Shown here piece by piece: positions 55,568 to 64,000 of a DNA stretch of 64,000 bases. The stretch comes from Chitinophagaceae bacterium. GTDB lineage: Bacteria > Bacteroidota > Bacteroidia > Chitinophagales > Chitinophagaceae. Position 1 is the stretch's first letter, and every line of letters starts with the position of its first letter. The stretch lies in the NCBI GenBank assembly GCA_016713965.1, contig JADJOC010000009.1, forward strand, positions 1,302,001-1,366,000, written 5' to 3'. The notes beneath the pieces are model-generated. The model saw only the letters and a list, made by a program, of their open reading frames with translations. It searched no databases and was not told the origin of the DNA. Made by a program: the position numbers and the translations under genes.

Positions 55568-56122
55568 TTATAATTCAATTAAAGTGTAGGTATAAACTTT
55601 TTTCTTCCAGTCTTTACCATAATATTTTGCGGCCAATAATTGTGCATTTTTTATAAAATCAGGCCATTGCGGTTTAGGTATGGTTTGGCACCCTTCAGAT
55701 GATGTGCTATTAATACCGCCCATGTGAATATTAATGCCGAAATAACCCGTATCTTCTTCCTGGCCATCCCTGAATACGGTTACCATGCCTCCACGCTGGC
55801 AAAGGGCTAAATATGTTCCCTTATGTAAAGAAAATGTATAGGCTGGCCAGATACCCGGTTTTAAAGTCGCTATACCCTGTCTAAATGCTGCCGGGTCAGT
55901 ATTGCCATTGTAGGCAAAAAATTCATTTTTGCCGATTAAAAAAATTGCATCATCATAAATTTTTCGATCATTTTTTGTAGGGTCGCCCATGGTTATTTTA
56001 TAATACCCACGTATACCTAATACAAAAAAATCCGGCAATACAAAATCGGGATGCAAAGCTTTCAATTTAAGCAACAGATCTTCTTTTCGGATTTGTGGTT
56101 TATTTTTTGGGATATTGCTCAT
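55568..56122 (-). CDS. Putative phage lysin with His/Cys active-site pattern (L,D-transpeptidase-like)
   Basis: A 184-residue protein without signal peptide. GYFGINIHMGGINSTSSEGC with QTIPKPQW resembles the HxxxG...SxGC pattern of YkuD-type L,D-transpeptidases and some Bacteroidota phage lysins. The Cys in SSEGC and the His in INIHMGG would be catalytic. It is the last gene of the lysis cassette and overlaps the gene before it (ATGA). I infer a peptidoglycan-active enzyme; the exact chemistry is uncertain. Confidence 0.55.
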   Translation of the reverse strand: MSNIPKNKPQIRKEDLLLKLKALHPDFVLPDFFVLGIRGYYKITMGDPTKNDRKIYDDAIFLIGKNEFFAYNGNTDPAAFRQGIATLKPGIWPAYTFSLHKGTYLALCQRGGMVTVFRDGQEEDTGYFGINIHMGGINSTSSEGCQTIPKPQWPDFIKNAQLLAAKYYGKDWKKKVYTYTLIEL

Positions 56123-56247
56123 TTCATTTTCTTTTTTGCGAATATTGCTATTGCGGCGGCAAGTGCTGTTTTTAAAATTTCACCCACTGGCTCATGCCAC
56201 CAACGTTTTTCAGCTTTTGGTTTAGGTTTACTTTTTTTCTTTATCAT
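56119..56247 (-). CDS. Small basic phage protein with one hydrophobic helix
   Basis: 42 residues (MIKKKSKPKPKAEKRWWHEP start, then LKTALAAAIAIFAKKKMK). A Lys/Pro-rich N-terminus, paired Trp, and one hydrophobic helix flanked by Lys. Its start overlaps the stop of the holin-like gene by one base and its stop overlaps the lysin start by four bases (ATGA), so it is in the lysis operon. It may be an auxiliary holin or antiholin. Confidence 0.65.
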   Translation of the reverse strand: MIKKKSKPKPKAEKRWWHEPVGEILKTALAAAIAIFAKKKMK

Positions 56248-56573
56248 TATCTTGGTTTTACTGGAGGCTTTAATGATGTAACGAATGCTGTTAATATGGC
56301 TACAAGTACCGATAATACAAACTGGTCCCAGGTAAAATTTCCGGTATTTTCAACCGTTATAAAAGTATTAGCTACAGTACCAATTATTCCAGCTATAGTT
56401 ATACCCTTCCCTTTCCATTCGTTCGCAACAGTACCGGCGATGGCTACAAAGGCGGCATACGATATTGCCGGCCAGTCAATAGATGTAGCTCCAATAAATT
56501 GCTGAAGCACTAATATCAAAGCGCTTAATATAGCAGATACGAATACATAATTTTTTTGAACAAAATATTTCAT
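56247..56573 (-). CDS. Holin-like membrane protein
   Basis: 108 residues with three hydrophobic segments (VSAILSALILVLQQFIGA; YAAFVAIAGTVAN; LSVLVAILTAFVTSL) and a basic C-terminus KPPVKPR. The size, topology and position between lysis genes suggest a holin, which would permeabilise the inner membrane for the lysin. No family signature was recognised. It overlaps both neighbours. Confidence 0.6.
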   Translation of the reverse strand: MKYFVQKNYVFVSAILSALILVLQQFIGATSIDWPAISYAAFVAIAGTVANEWKGKGITIAGIIGTVANTFITVENTGNFTWDQFVLSVLVAILTAFVTSLKPPVKPR

Positions 56574-57024
56574 GGTTTCTTTTTTGATTTGAAAATTGAT
56601 TTAAATTTTTGCCAAAGGCTTTTTTTCTCTATTACCGGATTGTTAGGGGCTGCATTGGCAGTATCTTTTATTATAAAAATGTAGTCTTCTGCTGTATTGA
56701 AATAATTACTTTTTGTATCAGCAGTATCTTGATGAGCAATTTCCTTTTTTGGCTTTTAATAGGTGATTGTGAGGTTTTATCAGCCTGTTTAATTGTGGTG
56801 ATAATTTCTATCATTTTTTTGTTACTTGTAATAACCTTATCCAATTCTTTGGAATACACACTGTCCAAAATTGCAATAGAATCTATCACGTTTGGATTTG
56901 GGATTGTATCATTATTAATGACCTTATAAAGAGGTTTTTGGCTTTCAGATTTTCCTGGTGTTAATGCAGCTAAAACAATCACCAATACGGCCTCAAAAAT
57001 TGTTGTATAAAGGAATGCTTTCAT
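56570..57024 (-). CDS. Phage membrane-anchored hypothetical protein (one frame break)
   Basis: ATG 57024; one TM segment at residues 5-22 (LYTTIFEAVLVIVLAALTP), then a periplasmic-looking polar region with DTIPNPNVIDSIAILDSVY. One A is missing near 56755-56758: the frame should continue EIAHQDTADTKSNYF and end KSIFKSKKKP at 56570-56572, overlapping the holin-like start. About 151 residues. Possible spanin or lysis accessory; unproven. Confidence 0.55.
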
Positions 57025-57039
57025 AATTTTATCGTTTAA

Positions 57040-57427
57040 TTATTTTTTATGAGTTTTATATACCTGCTGCATATCTTTTAAAGCAATTTTATTAACCCTG
57101 TTAACAGCCTTCAACTCATCTATTTTTTCCTGCATGAATTTTTCTACCTTATTGTTTAGTTTAATTTCATTTGCAACCTTTTTCCTCACCATGCTTTTTT
57201 TCCATTTCTGTTTTTCTTTTTCGCAGGCGATATTTTTATTCTGTAAATCAATTTTATCATTTTGTAAAGCAGTATTTTCTTTGCGCAATGAAAGGAAAAT
57301 GAAGAATAAATAAACTAATGCCCCAGATAATGCACCTACTGCCATCACCAAAAAGCATAACGGTACGTTCGCCTTTTTCCAGGCTTTTTATCCATTTATA
57401 TTTTTCGGGTACCTTTGGTGATGACAT
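57040..57427 (-). CDS. TM plus coiled-coil protein, spanin-like (one frame break)
   Basis: From ATG 57427 (MSSPKVPEKYKWIKSLEKGE) a short cytoplasmic part leads to a TM segment (LVMAVGALSGALVYLFFIFL) and a long charged coiled coil (ENTALQNDKIDLQNKN, EKFMQEKIDELKAVNRVN). The frame shifts in the T run near 57376-57380. Topology resembles an inner-membrane spanin, which spans the periplasm at lysis. About 129 residues. The assignment is structural only. Confidence 0.5.
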
Positions 57428-57448
57428 TAGCTATAAAGTATTTAGTAT

Positions 57449-57811
57449 TTATTTTTCATCTGCCTGAACGCCGGCAACATTATCCCAAACAGATGTTACC
57501 ATAAATAAAAGGTCATTATCTGTTGAATTAAGGTTAATATCGGTATTGGCAGATACGATTGATTTTGCAAAAATTAAAGTCATATCATTGTTAATTACAT
57601 GATAGCTAAGTTTATGGCGCTTTGCATACAGTATAGGTTTATTAACGTCTTTTAATTCGCTACCAACCTGGTTAGCTACTTTTGTTATTGCTATTTCAAC
57701 CCTCGAAACAAACTCTTGATTTTTTAGAAGTGCTGCCTGGGCTTTGAAGTCCTGCGCATAAGATGTTGAGAATAATAATATAATTACAATAGCCGATAAT
57801 AGTTTTTTCAT
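57449..57811 (-). CDS. Prophage-encoded secreted protein, unknown
   Basis: 120 residues with a clear Sec signal peptide (MKKLLSAIVIILLFSTSYAQ). The mature part is mixed alpha/beta (VEIAITKVANQVGSEL, AKRHKLSYHVINNDMTLIFA). No family recognised. It lies between the tail fibre and lysis genes. Export signals on phage structural-cluster proteins are unusual. Confidence 0.6.
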   Translation of the reverse strand: MKKLLSAIVIILLFSTSYAQDFKAQAALLKNQEFVSRVEIAITKVANQVGSELKDVNKPILYAKRHKLSYHVINNDMTLIFAKSIVSANTDINLNSTDNDLLFMVTSVWDNVAGVQADEK

Positions 57812-57845
57812 TTTGTTGTTTTTATTGATTTAGTGATTAATTATT

Positions 57846-60551
57846 TTATGGAGCTATAGTTGTGTGTACCCAGGTTACACCCGTCCCTGTTAAATCCAAA
57901 TACTTATATCTTACCGTGCCGCCATCATTATATTGAATTATGTATTTGTTGTTTCTATAATAACTATGGCATTCAGTTCCATTGGCTGGTGACGGTGGGG
58001 CAGTGGTTTGTTTGTACTTTGTAAACCCTGTAATGGCTTCATTACCCGTTACATCAAGTATGCCGGTTTGAGTAATATTGCCTGTTTGAATTATATTGCC
58101 TGAAATATTGGTGGCGCCTACTATCGTTAATTTCGTGGCAGCAACCGGTGTCATGGTACCAACGCATACGCTACCGTTTTGAGTAACACCTAAATTAGGG
58201 GTGGATCCTTTAGGCCCAGTGGTAAGCCATGAACCTTTTTGCCCATTTCCTTCAAACATATCATTATCCAATCCTTGATATTCACCAACAGAAGTGTAAG
58301 GGTCTGTACCGAAATTATCGCCAAAAGCAAGTGTTGCACCGGCGCCCGTACCATATAATTGTAAACCATTAATTGCTAAGCCATTTCCACGCCTTATATA
58401 ACCTGTTGTACCATCAATAGTAACCCTGGCAGTGTTATTTGTTTCAAAAATTAAATCAGTTGCATCGTTAGTGCCAATTGTCAAAGCCCCGGCATCACCT
58501 CCTTTTGTTACCTTATTATCTAAAGCCGTTTGTGTAGCTGTGCTTATTGGTTTATTTAAATCACTTGTATTGTCAACATTATTTAATGACAGATCAGCTT
58601 TGTATTGCGCTATTGTTCTATTTGTCCAAACACCTGCTTTTCTTTGTAGTATATCGTTATTGGCTGGGGCAAGTGCAGATATATCTGTAAGATCTGCATC
58701 TAAAGATTGAAGGCCTGATAAATCTTGATCGCCGGTGTTTATACCAGATGTATTATTTATTACAGCTTGTTGTGCATCAGTTACATAATTTTTATTCGAT
58801 GATGCTGCTATGTCGGCTGTAGTTGCATCAGCTCCAGCTGTTACCCTGCCATCAGTGCCATAGGTTATTTTAGTTTTTGTTGCTGACGCTATTGGGGCAT
58901 TTGGTGCAAGGTAGTCTGTACCAGATACTGCCGCTGAAATTGCCGTACCGTTGCCTTTAAGCAGGCCGTTTATCGTTGTTTGTATGGTAATAGAAGGGGT
59001 AGTGGTGGGATTTGATACTGTGCCGGAAAAACCATTGGTATTAACTACAGAAACATTTGTTACAGTACCTTTATTGTCTAGCTGGTCTTGCACATTCAGC
59101 AATGAAGCAGCCATATTTTTCTTTACCCAACCTGTGGTGGCTATTTGCATACCACTATCAGCTTCAGCAATAGGACGTATAAAATGTGCACTATCAGCAT
59201 CTATCCACATATAGGTGCCTACATCAAGCCCGATAGATGCCGTTTTGGCTTCATTATAATTGTCAGAAGTTACACTCCAGTTCGCTGGTCCAACATGCAA
59301 ATTTGTTGCATATTCATTTCCCATACTGGATAAAATACTGCTTAATTCTATTGCCTCATTAGCATTATCATTAAATGAAATTTCATTCTTTATGTTGACA
59401 CCTTCACCTCCGTTTTGTTCAGTACCATAACTGAACATTCGGAATGTATTTAAGCTATCAATATTAAATTTATGGTAGCTCGCATTTATCGTATTATCCT
59501 GTGTCAAATTACTACCTGTAATTAAAGTTTGTTGCCATGTAGGTATAGATGCAGCAGGTAAATCAGCCCATGTAGATACTCCATTTGCATCACTTTGTAA
59601 AAACCTGCCGGCAGCTTGTGAGCCATTTACTAAACGAAAATTGCCATTAACATGAACGCGCTCTGTAGCTGCTGTAGTTCCAAAGCCAACTTTAGTATCA
59701 GATGTAGCACCATTAACCCCATTTATAGAACCAACTGAAATAGTATTACTAGCTGAAACATAGGCATTAGCACCTATTGCTGTTGCATTTGTGAGATTAT
59801 TTGCCGATAAATTTGCACCGTAACCAATAACAGTATTACTACTTCCGCTTACATTGGTGGCACCAGCATTTGTTCCTATAAAAATATTTTTTGAACCGTT
59901 TAAAGTGTTTACACTGACATTAGCACCTATTAAAACATTGTCATTTCCTGTTTCTAAATTGAACCCAGCAGCATAACCAAGCATCACATTTCTCTGCCCT
60001 CCAAATACATCACCTCCACCAAATGCACCAACAGCAGTATTATACTTTCCATTTGTTGTACCACCCATTGAAGCATAACCTATTGCTGTATTTCCTTCAC
60101 CTATTGTGTTTTGCTCTAACGCACCCCTCCCTACCGCAGTATTATAAGTCAGAGTCAATAATGAAGAACTTTTTAAGCTCTATAACCTATAGCCACATTT
60201 GCAGAACTTGTAGCATTTAAGCCAGCCTCATACCCTAAATAAACATTTTCACCAACCCTTTGTATTCTACCAGCCTTAACATTATTTACCCTAAAATTTA
60301 ATGGTCTATCATCTGTAGTGCCAATAAAATTTACACCATCCACAGTGCCGGCATTGCCAGTCAACTTCCAAAAATTTGTAACTGATGGTTTTAGCTGGTA
60401 GCCACGAACTTTTTTATTAATCCCTTCTTGCAATGCCGGCAACCAAAGGCTATCAGTATCATCGCCTACAATGATAGGCATTTGGCTAATCTTTACCTGG
60501 GCATTTATTTGTATGCTGATTAAGCATAATAGCCCAAAAATATTTTTTCAT
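57846..60551 (-). CDS. Large tail-fibre/adhesin-like protein with YadA-head-type repeats (two frame breaks)
   Basis: About 902 residues. A signal-peptide-like start (MKKYF, then GLLCLISIQINAQV) leads to a domain with NFWKLTGNAGT. Then come GNTAIGYASMG, YNTAVGAFGG, GSKNIFIGTNAG and GSSNTVIGYGAN: left-handed beta-roll units of 12-16 residues like YadA/Hia head repeats. A long beta-rich fibre follows (LNNVDNTSDLNKPISTATQ). The C-terminus (PPSPANGTECHSYYRNNKYI) resembles tip domains of Bacteroidota fibres. Frames break near 60172 (one T missing) and near 60530-60535 (two missing or one extra). Host receptor binding is inferred. Confidence 0.8.
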
Positions 60552-60581
60552 TTATAAGAATTGAAATAAAGTGGCGAAACT

Positions 60582-60677
60582 TTATTCGACAATCCAGTTT
60601 TCGCCACTTTCGTTAATAATATCAAAGCCATCCTCCGTTATTATGCCGATCGGACCGGCTTCTAAAAATTTGAACAC
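60582..60677 (-). CDS. Very small phage protein (31 aa)
   Basis: GTG 60677 start overlaps the preceding gene by 16 bases. It encodes FKFLEAGPIGIITEDGFDII then NESGENWIVE. The text ITEDGFxIIxE is repeated-like and typical of small tail-cluster proteins. Function unknown. Confidence 0.5.
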   Translation of the reverse strand: MFKFLEAGPIGIITEDGFDIINESGENWIVE

Positions 60678-61213
60678 ACGAAAACTCCTTCAGGCGTATT
60701 AAACGGGCAAGGTTGTTTTGCTTCGCTCCATTTAATTTCAACGTCCCAAACAACTTCGCTGTTTAATTCTTCAGTAACGGGTGATTTTGGAATAATTGTA
60801 ACAGGTTTTCCACTTATCCTGGTTTGTGTTTCAGTCCTAAAAGCAAAATGCCAGTTGCTACTACCCATAATGCTATTATAGAAATCGCAGTTACCTTTAA
60901 AATTGGGGTCTTTATAAGGAAGCGAGAAATTGAAACCAACAATTTTGGATTGTACATCACCATATCCTGTGGCTTCTACCGGCTGGCCGCCATCGAATGA
61001 GCCTAAAGTTTCAGGAATAATATAAATTGATTTATCAGCGATTCCATCTAACCACTTTTGTGCATCTTCCAGATCTTCCATAAGAGTCGGTAAATAGCCT
61101 TTATGTATATATGCACCACTTCTTACCCGGCCATGTTCCATATCATTAAGACACGGGTCACACACCGGGTCTATTACTTCCTCATCACATGGATTATAAA
61201 TTGAGTAACTCAT
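60662..61213 (-). CDS. Phage structural-cluster protein, unknown
   Basis: 183 residues without signal peptide. The N-terminus is Cys-rich (YNPCDEEVIDPVCDPCLNDM), followed by a region with KIVGFNFSLPYKDPNFKGNC and WHFAFRTETQTRISGKPV. Strand-rich text in the second half suits a tail or neck protein. Intact frame. It precedes the small gene and tail fibre in transcription order. Confidence 0.65.
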   Translation of the reverse strand: MSYSIYNPCDEEVIDPVCDPCLNDMEHGRVRSGAYIHKGYLPTLMEDLEDAQKWLDGIADKSIYIIPETLGSFDGGQPVEATGYGDVQSKIVGFNFSLPYKDPNFKGNCDFYNSIMGSSNWHFAFRTETQTRISGKPVTIIPKSPVTEELNSEVVWDVEIKWSEAKQPCPFNTPEGVFVCSNF

Positions 61214-61233
61214 TTTTTAAATTTTAAAGAATT

Positions 61234-61827
61234 TTATTTGCAATTGTTAAAGCACCGCTTCAGATAGGCACTTTCGATTGTGTAGTTTATCTTAAAAAGA
61301 AATTGTTCAGGCTTTAAGAAGAATTCAAATCCTGGATACTCTTCTTGAAAAACCTGCAAGTCATTCAGAACTATGCTATTAATATTGATATTTGCGGCTT
61401 GAAATTGCAATTCAACCAGTAGATCTTTAGTAGCTGCTTCAGGGATATTGCTTTGTAAATAAAGTGATAGGTCATCATTAGTAAGCTTTAATTTATCCCT
61501 TCTGCCGAATACAATCATGCTCATCCGGGCTATATTTCCCTGATATCCTGTCCCATCACCAAAACCTCTATTTACTGTGGCTTTTGATACATCTATGGAA
61601 TTTATTTTATGATAAATAATTAAATCATAATCATCATCAACACCCACATATTTAGCCTCACCATCATTATCTACATAGCTGGGCAGGTATTCTAAATTTT
61701 TACCATTTTTCCTGGGCAATGCCTGTGCTATTTCAATGATATTTGATTTTTGAAAACGTTTATCCTTAAGCACTGTATCTGAAAGTGCTTCATTAATATA
61801 TTTTACTATGGTTTTTAAATAAGGCAT
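61234..61827 (-). CDS. Phage tail/neck completion-type protein, unknown
   Basis: 197 residues (MPYLKTIVKYINEALSDTVL start). Mixed alpha/beta with LEYLPSYVDNDGEAKYVGVD and ARMSMIVFGRRDKL, and C-terminal FEFFLKPEQFLFKINYTIE. It shares one base (TAATG) with the morphogenesis-type gene. Position after gp10-like and before tail genes suggests a tail-terminator role; weak inference. Confidence 0.6.
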   Translation of the reverse strand: MPYLKTIVKYINEALSDTVLKDKRFQKSNIIEIAQALPRKNGKNLEYLPSYVDNDGEAKYVGVDDDYDLIIYHKINSIDVSKATVNRGFGDGTGYQGNIARMSMIVFGRRDKLKLTNDDLSLYLQSNIPEAATKDLLVELQFQAANININSIVLNDLQVFQEEYPGFEFFLKPEQFLFKINYTIESAYLKRCFNNCK

Positions 61828-62358
61828 TATAAACTATTCAGCTTTTCAGCCACTAATTTTTTATATTTGGTAATGGCGTATTCCCTTTCACTTTTTGAAA
61901 GCTTCCATACTTTCTTTCCTGTTTGTTGTTCCAGGAAGGCAATTAATTCTTTATTCGTTACGCTTACAATTTTGGTAGCTTTTTTTACCTTTGGCTTTAT
62001 TTTTTTTGTTCAAAAAATTATCCAACGGTAATCGCTGGTCTACTACAATGATAATTGCATAACCTTTTTCAGTAGGACCAGTATCCAAAGCTTTTTCGAG
62101 TTGCCTGGAAAATGAAAATCTTTTTTTTGCGCCACCGGTACTACGGCCATTATCATTACGAAATTTTAAATATTTGCTACTGTAATCGCCCAAAGAACTA
62201 TCATCGGCTGCCAGACCGTCTTCATGTATCCTTTCACGCATTAAAGCCAATACATCAAAAGCTACTGGCCTTAGCAGTGCTTTTGTGTCGGCCAACCCTT
62301 GCAGTTTATTAATAAGGCCCTGGTTAACCGTATGTATATTTGTTTTAATGCTTATCAT
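61827..62358 (-). CDS. Phage virion morphogenesis protein, HK97-gp10/Mu-gpG-like (one frame break)
   Basis: Starts MISIKTNIHTVNQGLINKLQG and has AFDVLALMRERIHEDGLAAD with SLGDYSSKYLKFRN, the helical pattern of head-tail joining/tail-completion proteins. The A7 run near 61991-61997 has one extra A (or two missing). The corrected frame reads ATKIVSVTNKELIAFLEQQT and ends VAEKLNSL at 61827-61829. About 177 residues. Overlaps the next gene by one base (TAATG). Confidence 0.65.
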
Positions 62359-63365
62359 GGCAAATTTTCTCTGTATCTTATTTTAGGGTCACATACAATG
62401 CAGCAATCTTCCTGATCAACTGAAATTCCCAATATGGTTTCTTCCAAAGCCTTTTCATATTCTGCTGTATAGTAATCTTTAAGCTCATTGGGATCTTCTT
62501 TATCAATAGTGGTATACTTATTAAGCCGTGGGCTGTATAACCTTTCCAGCATTAATTCGCAGCCTAATAAAAACAGCCATACATCTATGAACTCCTGTTT
62601 ATTGCAGCATATAAGCGTATTATAATCGCAGCATACGCTAAAGCAAATCTGCATGCCATAAAAATTATCTTCTTTGGAGATTGCTGAAGGTGTATCTATT
62701 AATGAATGTGCACCATATATACTTGCCTGGCAATTATCACCGCACACTTTACATATACAATCATAGCAACCGGATATTACATCCTTCGGAATGCTGCCGG
62801 TAGCAAGTGGCAAGGCGCTGGCATCAAGGGCAATAAATAATCTTTGTGCAGGATACTTTTGCGCCACTTCAATTGTATTAACTCCGGCAATTGCGTTGGC
62901 AATAGTAAATTCGTCCAACTCATTCCCAGCTTCATCAAATATTTTTATTTTAACTGATGCAGCAGGTTGCGGTAAAGTCAACTTTATGTCACTAATTCCA
63001 ATGGATAGAAAACTGTGCTTTTGCTTGTTATAAATACTGCTGTTAATATCAATAACAACACCTTTGTAATGAGGTGATGCAGCTTCAGTATTTACTGTGT
63101 CGATATCCGGGTTTATATACCCGTTGCCTGATACTGATTTTAGTTGATACCTTTTTCTCAAAGAGCGGCGTAAATCCTTTTCCAGCCGTAGCCATGCCCT
63201 AGCCTGGACATCTTTCCAAACGCCCATAAATGTTACCTGTTCCTTGTCAGCAATTCTTTCCATGCTTTCAAGGCTTATGCCGGCCAGCTGATTAATGTAC
63301 ATGCCACTTAATGGCTTTACATTGCCACAACCTTTAACACCGATATAATCTATTAAACAGTCCAT
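62355..63365 (-). CDS. Cys-rich phage structural-cluster protein, unknown
   Basis: 336 residues with about 16 Cys. The N-terminus (MDCLIDYIGVKGCG, then SGMYINQLAGISLESMERIA) is a pattern I recall from Bacteroidota prophages. The centre has a beta-sandwich-like region (FDEAGNELDEFTIANAIAG). Cys clusters are CYDCICKVCGDNC (about residue 205-220), CFSVCCDYNTLICC and EDCCIVCDP. This suggests metal binding or disulfide cross-linking. Overlaps both neighbours by 1-4 bases. Role unknown. Confidence 0.7.
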   Translation of the reverse strand: MDCLIDYIGVKGCGNVKPLSGMYINQLAGISLESMERIADKEQVTFMGVWKDVQARAWLRLEKDLRRSLRKRYQLKSVSGNGYINPDIDTVNTEAASPHYKGVVIDINSSIYNKQKHSFLSIGISDIKLTLPQPAASVKIKIFDEAGNELDEFTIANAIAGVNTIEVAQKYPAQRLFIALDASALPLATGSIPKDVISGCYDCICKVCGDNCQASIYGAHSLIDTPSAISKEDNFYGMQICFSVCCDYNTLICCNKQEFIDVWLFLLGCELMLERLYSPRLNKYTTIDKEDPNELKDYYTAEYEKALEETILGISVDQEDCCIVCDPKIRYRENLP

Positions 63366-63802
63366 TACTCTTTTTTCGCTCCGTATTGTTTAGTGATAAA
63401 ATACCATTTCATAGAAACATCGGCTTTTCCTGTAGCCTTAATGACTATGTTATTACTGGATGCTACAGCGGTAAATGTTGCTCCACTTACTTTTGTATCA
63501 GCTACCGGCGCCTGGGTTTCAATTACGGAACCAAGTGTTAATGTGCCGGCTACTTTGGTATAACGGTAAGTACGTATGCCGGTAACTGCTGCAACACTAT
63601 CAGCGCTAAAGCCTACAGCTTTAATGGTAATAAAACCCACTTCATTTGGAGTAATTACCAGGCTATCAACTTTAGTAGCCGTGGCATTGGTAGTTGTAAG
63701 ATTTTTAATTTCCAATTCAGTAATATTCCGGTTAATCAGCTTTTGAGAAAAGCTTGATAACGAAAGGCAAGTTATGGCTGCCAAAAAAAGTATTTTTTTC
63801 AC
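63365..63802 (-). CDS. Prophage-encoded secreted beta-rich protein, unknown
   Basis: 145 residues with a Sec signal peptide (MKKILFLAAITCLSLSSFSQ). The mature part is Thr/Val-rich beta (LTTTNATATKVDSLVITPN, TKVAGTLTLGSVIETQAP) and ends MKWYFITKQYGAKKE. It could be an Ig-like decoration protein. Its stop shares one base with the next gene start. Third gene of this cluster with a signal peptide. Confidence 0.65.
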   Translation of the reverse strand: MKKILFLAAITCLSLSSFSQKLINRNITELEIKNLTTTNATATKVDSLVITPNEVGFITIKAVGFSADSVAAVTGIRTYRYTKVAGTLTLGSVIETQAPVADTKVSGATFTAVASSNNIVIKATGKADVSMKWYFITKQYGAKKE

Positions 63803-63835
63803 TTTGTAAATTTTTATGAGATGATTAATTAAATA

Positions 63836-63861
63836 ACAGTGATGGTTTTTGCCATCACTGT
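63836..63861. terminator. Hairpin between two prophage genes
   Basis: ACAGTGATGG (63836-63845) and CCATCACTGT (63852-63861) form a perfect 10-bp stem with a 6-nt loop, followed on the plus side by TTTTA. It ends the partial gene to the right on the minus strand. Confidence 0.7.
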
Positions 63862-63887
63862 TTTATTATAAATTTTACTTTAAATTT

Positions 63888-64000
63888 TTATGATGTTGTT
63901 ATTTCGTAACGAAGTGTACCATTCGTACCGAATAAAGGATCCGTAGGTTCATATAAGTTTGATGGCTTTACAAAAAGATTAAACTCTTTGCTCAACACAA
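63888..64000 (-). CDS. Prophage gene, C-terminal end only
   Basis: The minus-strand frame is open from the window edge to TAA at 63888-63890 and reads LSKEFNLFVKPSNLYEPTDP then LFGTNGTLRYEITTS. The sequence suits a capsid, tail-tube or other structural protein but is too short to assign. Confidence 0.55.
   Translation of the reverse strand, partial: VLSKEFNLFVKPSNLYEPTDPLFGTNGTLRYEITTS

Larger units (their letters stand above)
54422..64000. mobile_element. Prophage integrated next to tRNA-Asn (left part)
   Basis: An integrase gene on the plus strand next to a tRNA and a convergent block of at least 13 tightly packed or overlapping minus-strand genes: lysin, small membrane proteins, tail fibre and tail/head completion proteins. 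Genes overlap by 1-4 bases (TAATG, ATGA). The right end and the second attachment site are beyond the window. No terminase, portal or capsid gene is in the part shown; they are expected to the right. Confidence 0.85.

Noticed and set aside
1..64000. CRISPR array
   Set aside because: No regularly spaced direct repeats with unique spacers were seen; repeats here are tandem 7- to 12-bp units or hairpins.
54422..64000. Contractile injection system or tailocin rather than a prophage
   Set aside because: A tRNA-linked integrase and a lysis cassette are present, and no sheath, tube or baseplate gene is visible in the part shown; the question stays open for the region to the right.

Overview
The window looks like a chromosomal segment of a low-GC member of the Bacteroidota, most like the Chitinophagaceae. 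The signs are gene content (S46 dipeptidyl-peptidase, GH3-family adenylases, DUF4834, TlpA/DUF4369-type lipoprotein-like thioredoxins, orphan TrpB2, paired rhomboids), TAnnTTTG-type -7 promoter boxes, few Shine-Dalgarno sequences, and many hairpin-forming repeats between genes.

Layout: (1) 1-9.7 kb: membrane protein, CYTH protein, S46 peptidase, a GH3 enzyme, a LysE exporter, and a phenylacetate-type pair (paaZ, crotonase) split by a GxxExxY gene that lies between perfect 27-bp inverted repeats, then a DNA glycosylase. (2) 9.9-14.2 kb: an inorganic-carbon module (His-rich membrane protein, beta carbonic anhydrase, SulP transporter), closed by a 44-bp palindrome, with an IS3-family element five bases beyond it. 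(3) 14.2-19.6 kb: outer-membrane barrel, a 175-nt tRNA-like RNA with a giant variable arm, an Lrp regulator, a second GH3 gene, a repeat-rich decayed kilobase, and an lptB gene lacking its Walker B to H-loop segment. (4) 19.7-36 kb: metF, periplasmic folding/redox operon, rlmD, two rhomboids, a membrane-anchored EEP phosphodiesterase, a toxin-antitoxin pair, cysS, thiL, an S41 lipoprotein, TrpB2 and an omega-amidase. (5) 36-39 kb: an ATP-grasp ligase followed by an ATP-grasp/SET fusion. (6) 39-54 kb: ssb, a PIF1-type helicase, orphan korB, HAD, the rimP-nusA-infB operon behind a promoter and leader hairpin, surA, hflX and a Rieske protein. (7) 54.3-64 kb: tRNA-Asn with an integrated prophage (integrase, lysis cassette, tail fibre, tail/head-completion genes, several with signal peptides) that runs off the right edge.

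A caution applies to the whole window. About 25 genes or RNAs carry single-base losses (rarely gains), in-frame stops or small internal deletions, including genes expected to be essential (infB, cysS, lptB) and even the tRNA-Asn acceptor arm. Many of the losses are in homopolymers. This pattern fits uncorrected long-read or metagenomic assembly error better than gene decay, so I annotate such loci over their full reconstructed extent and state where the reading frame breaks. Family assignments come from recognising protein motifs by eye; no database search was run.
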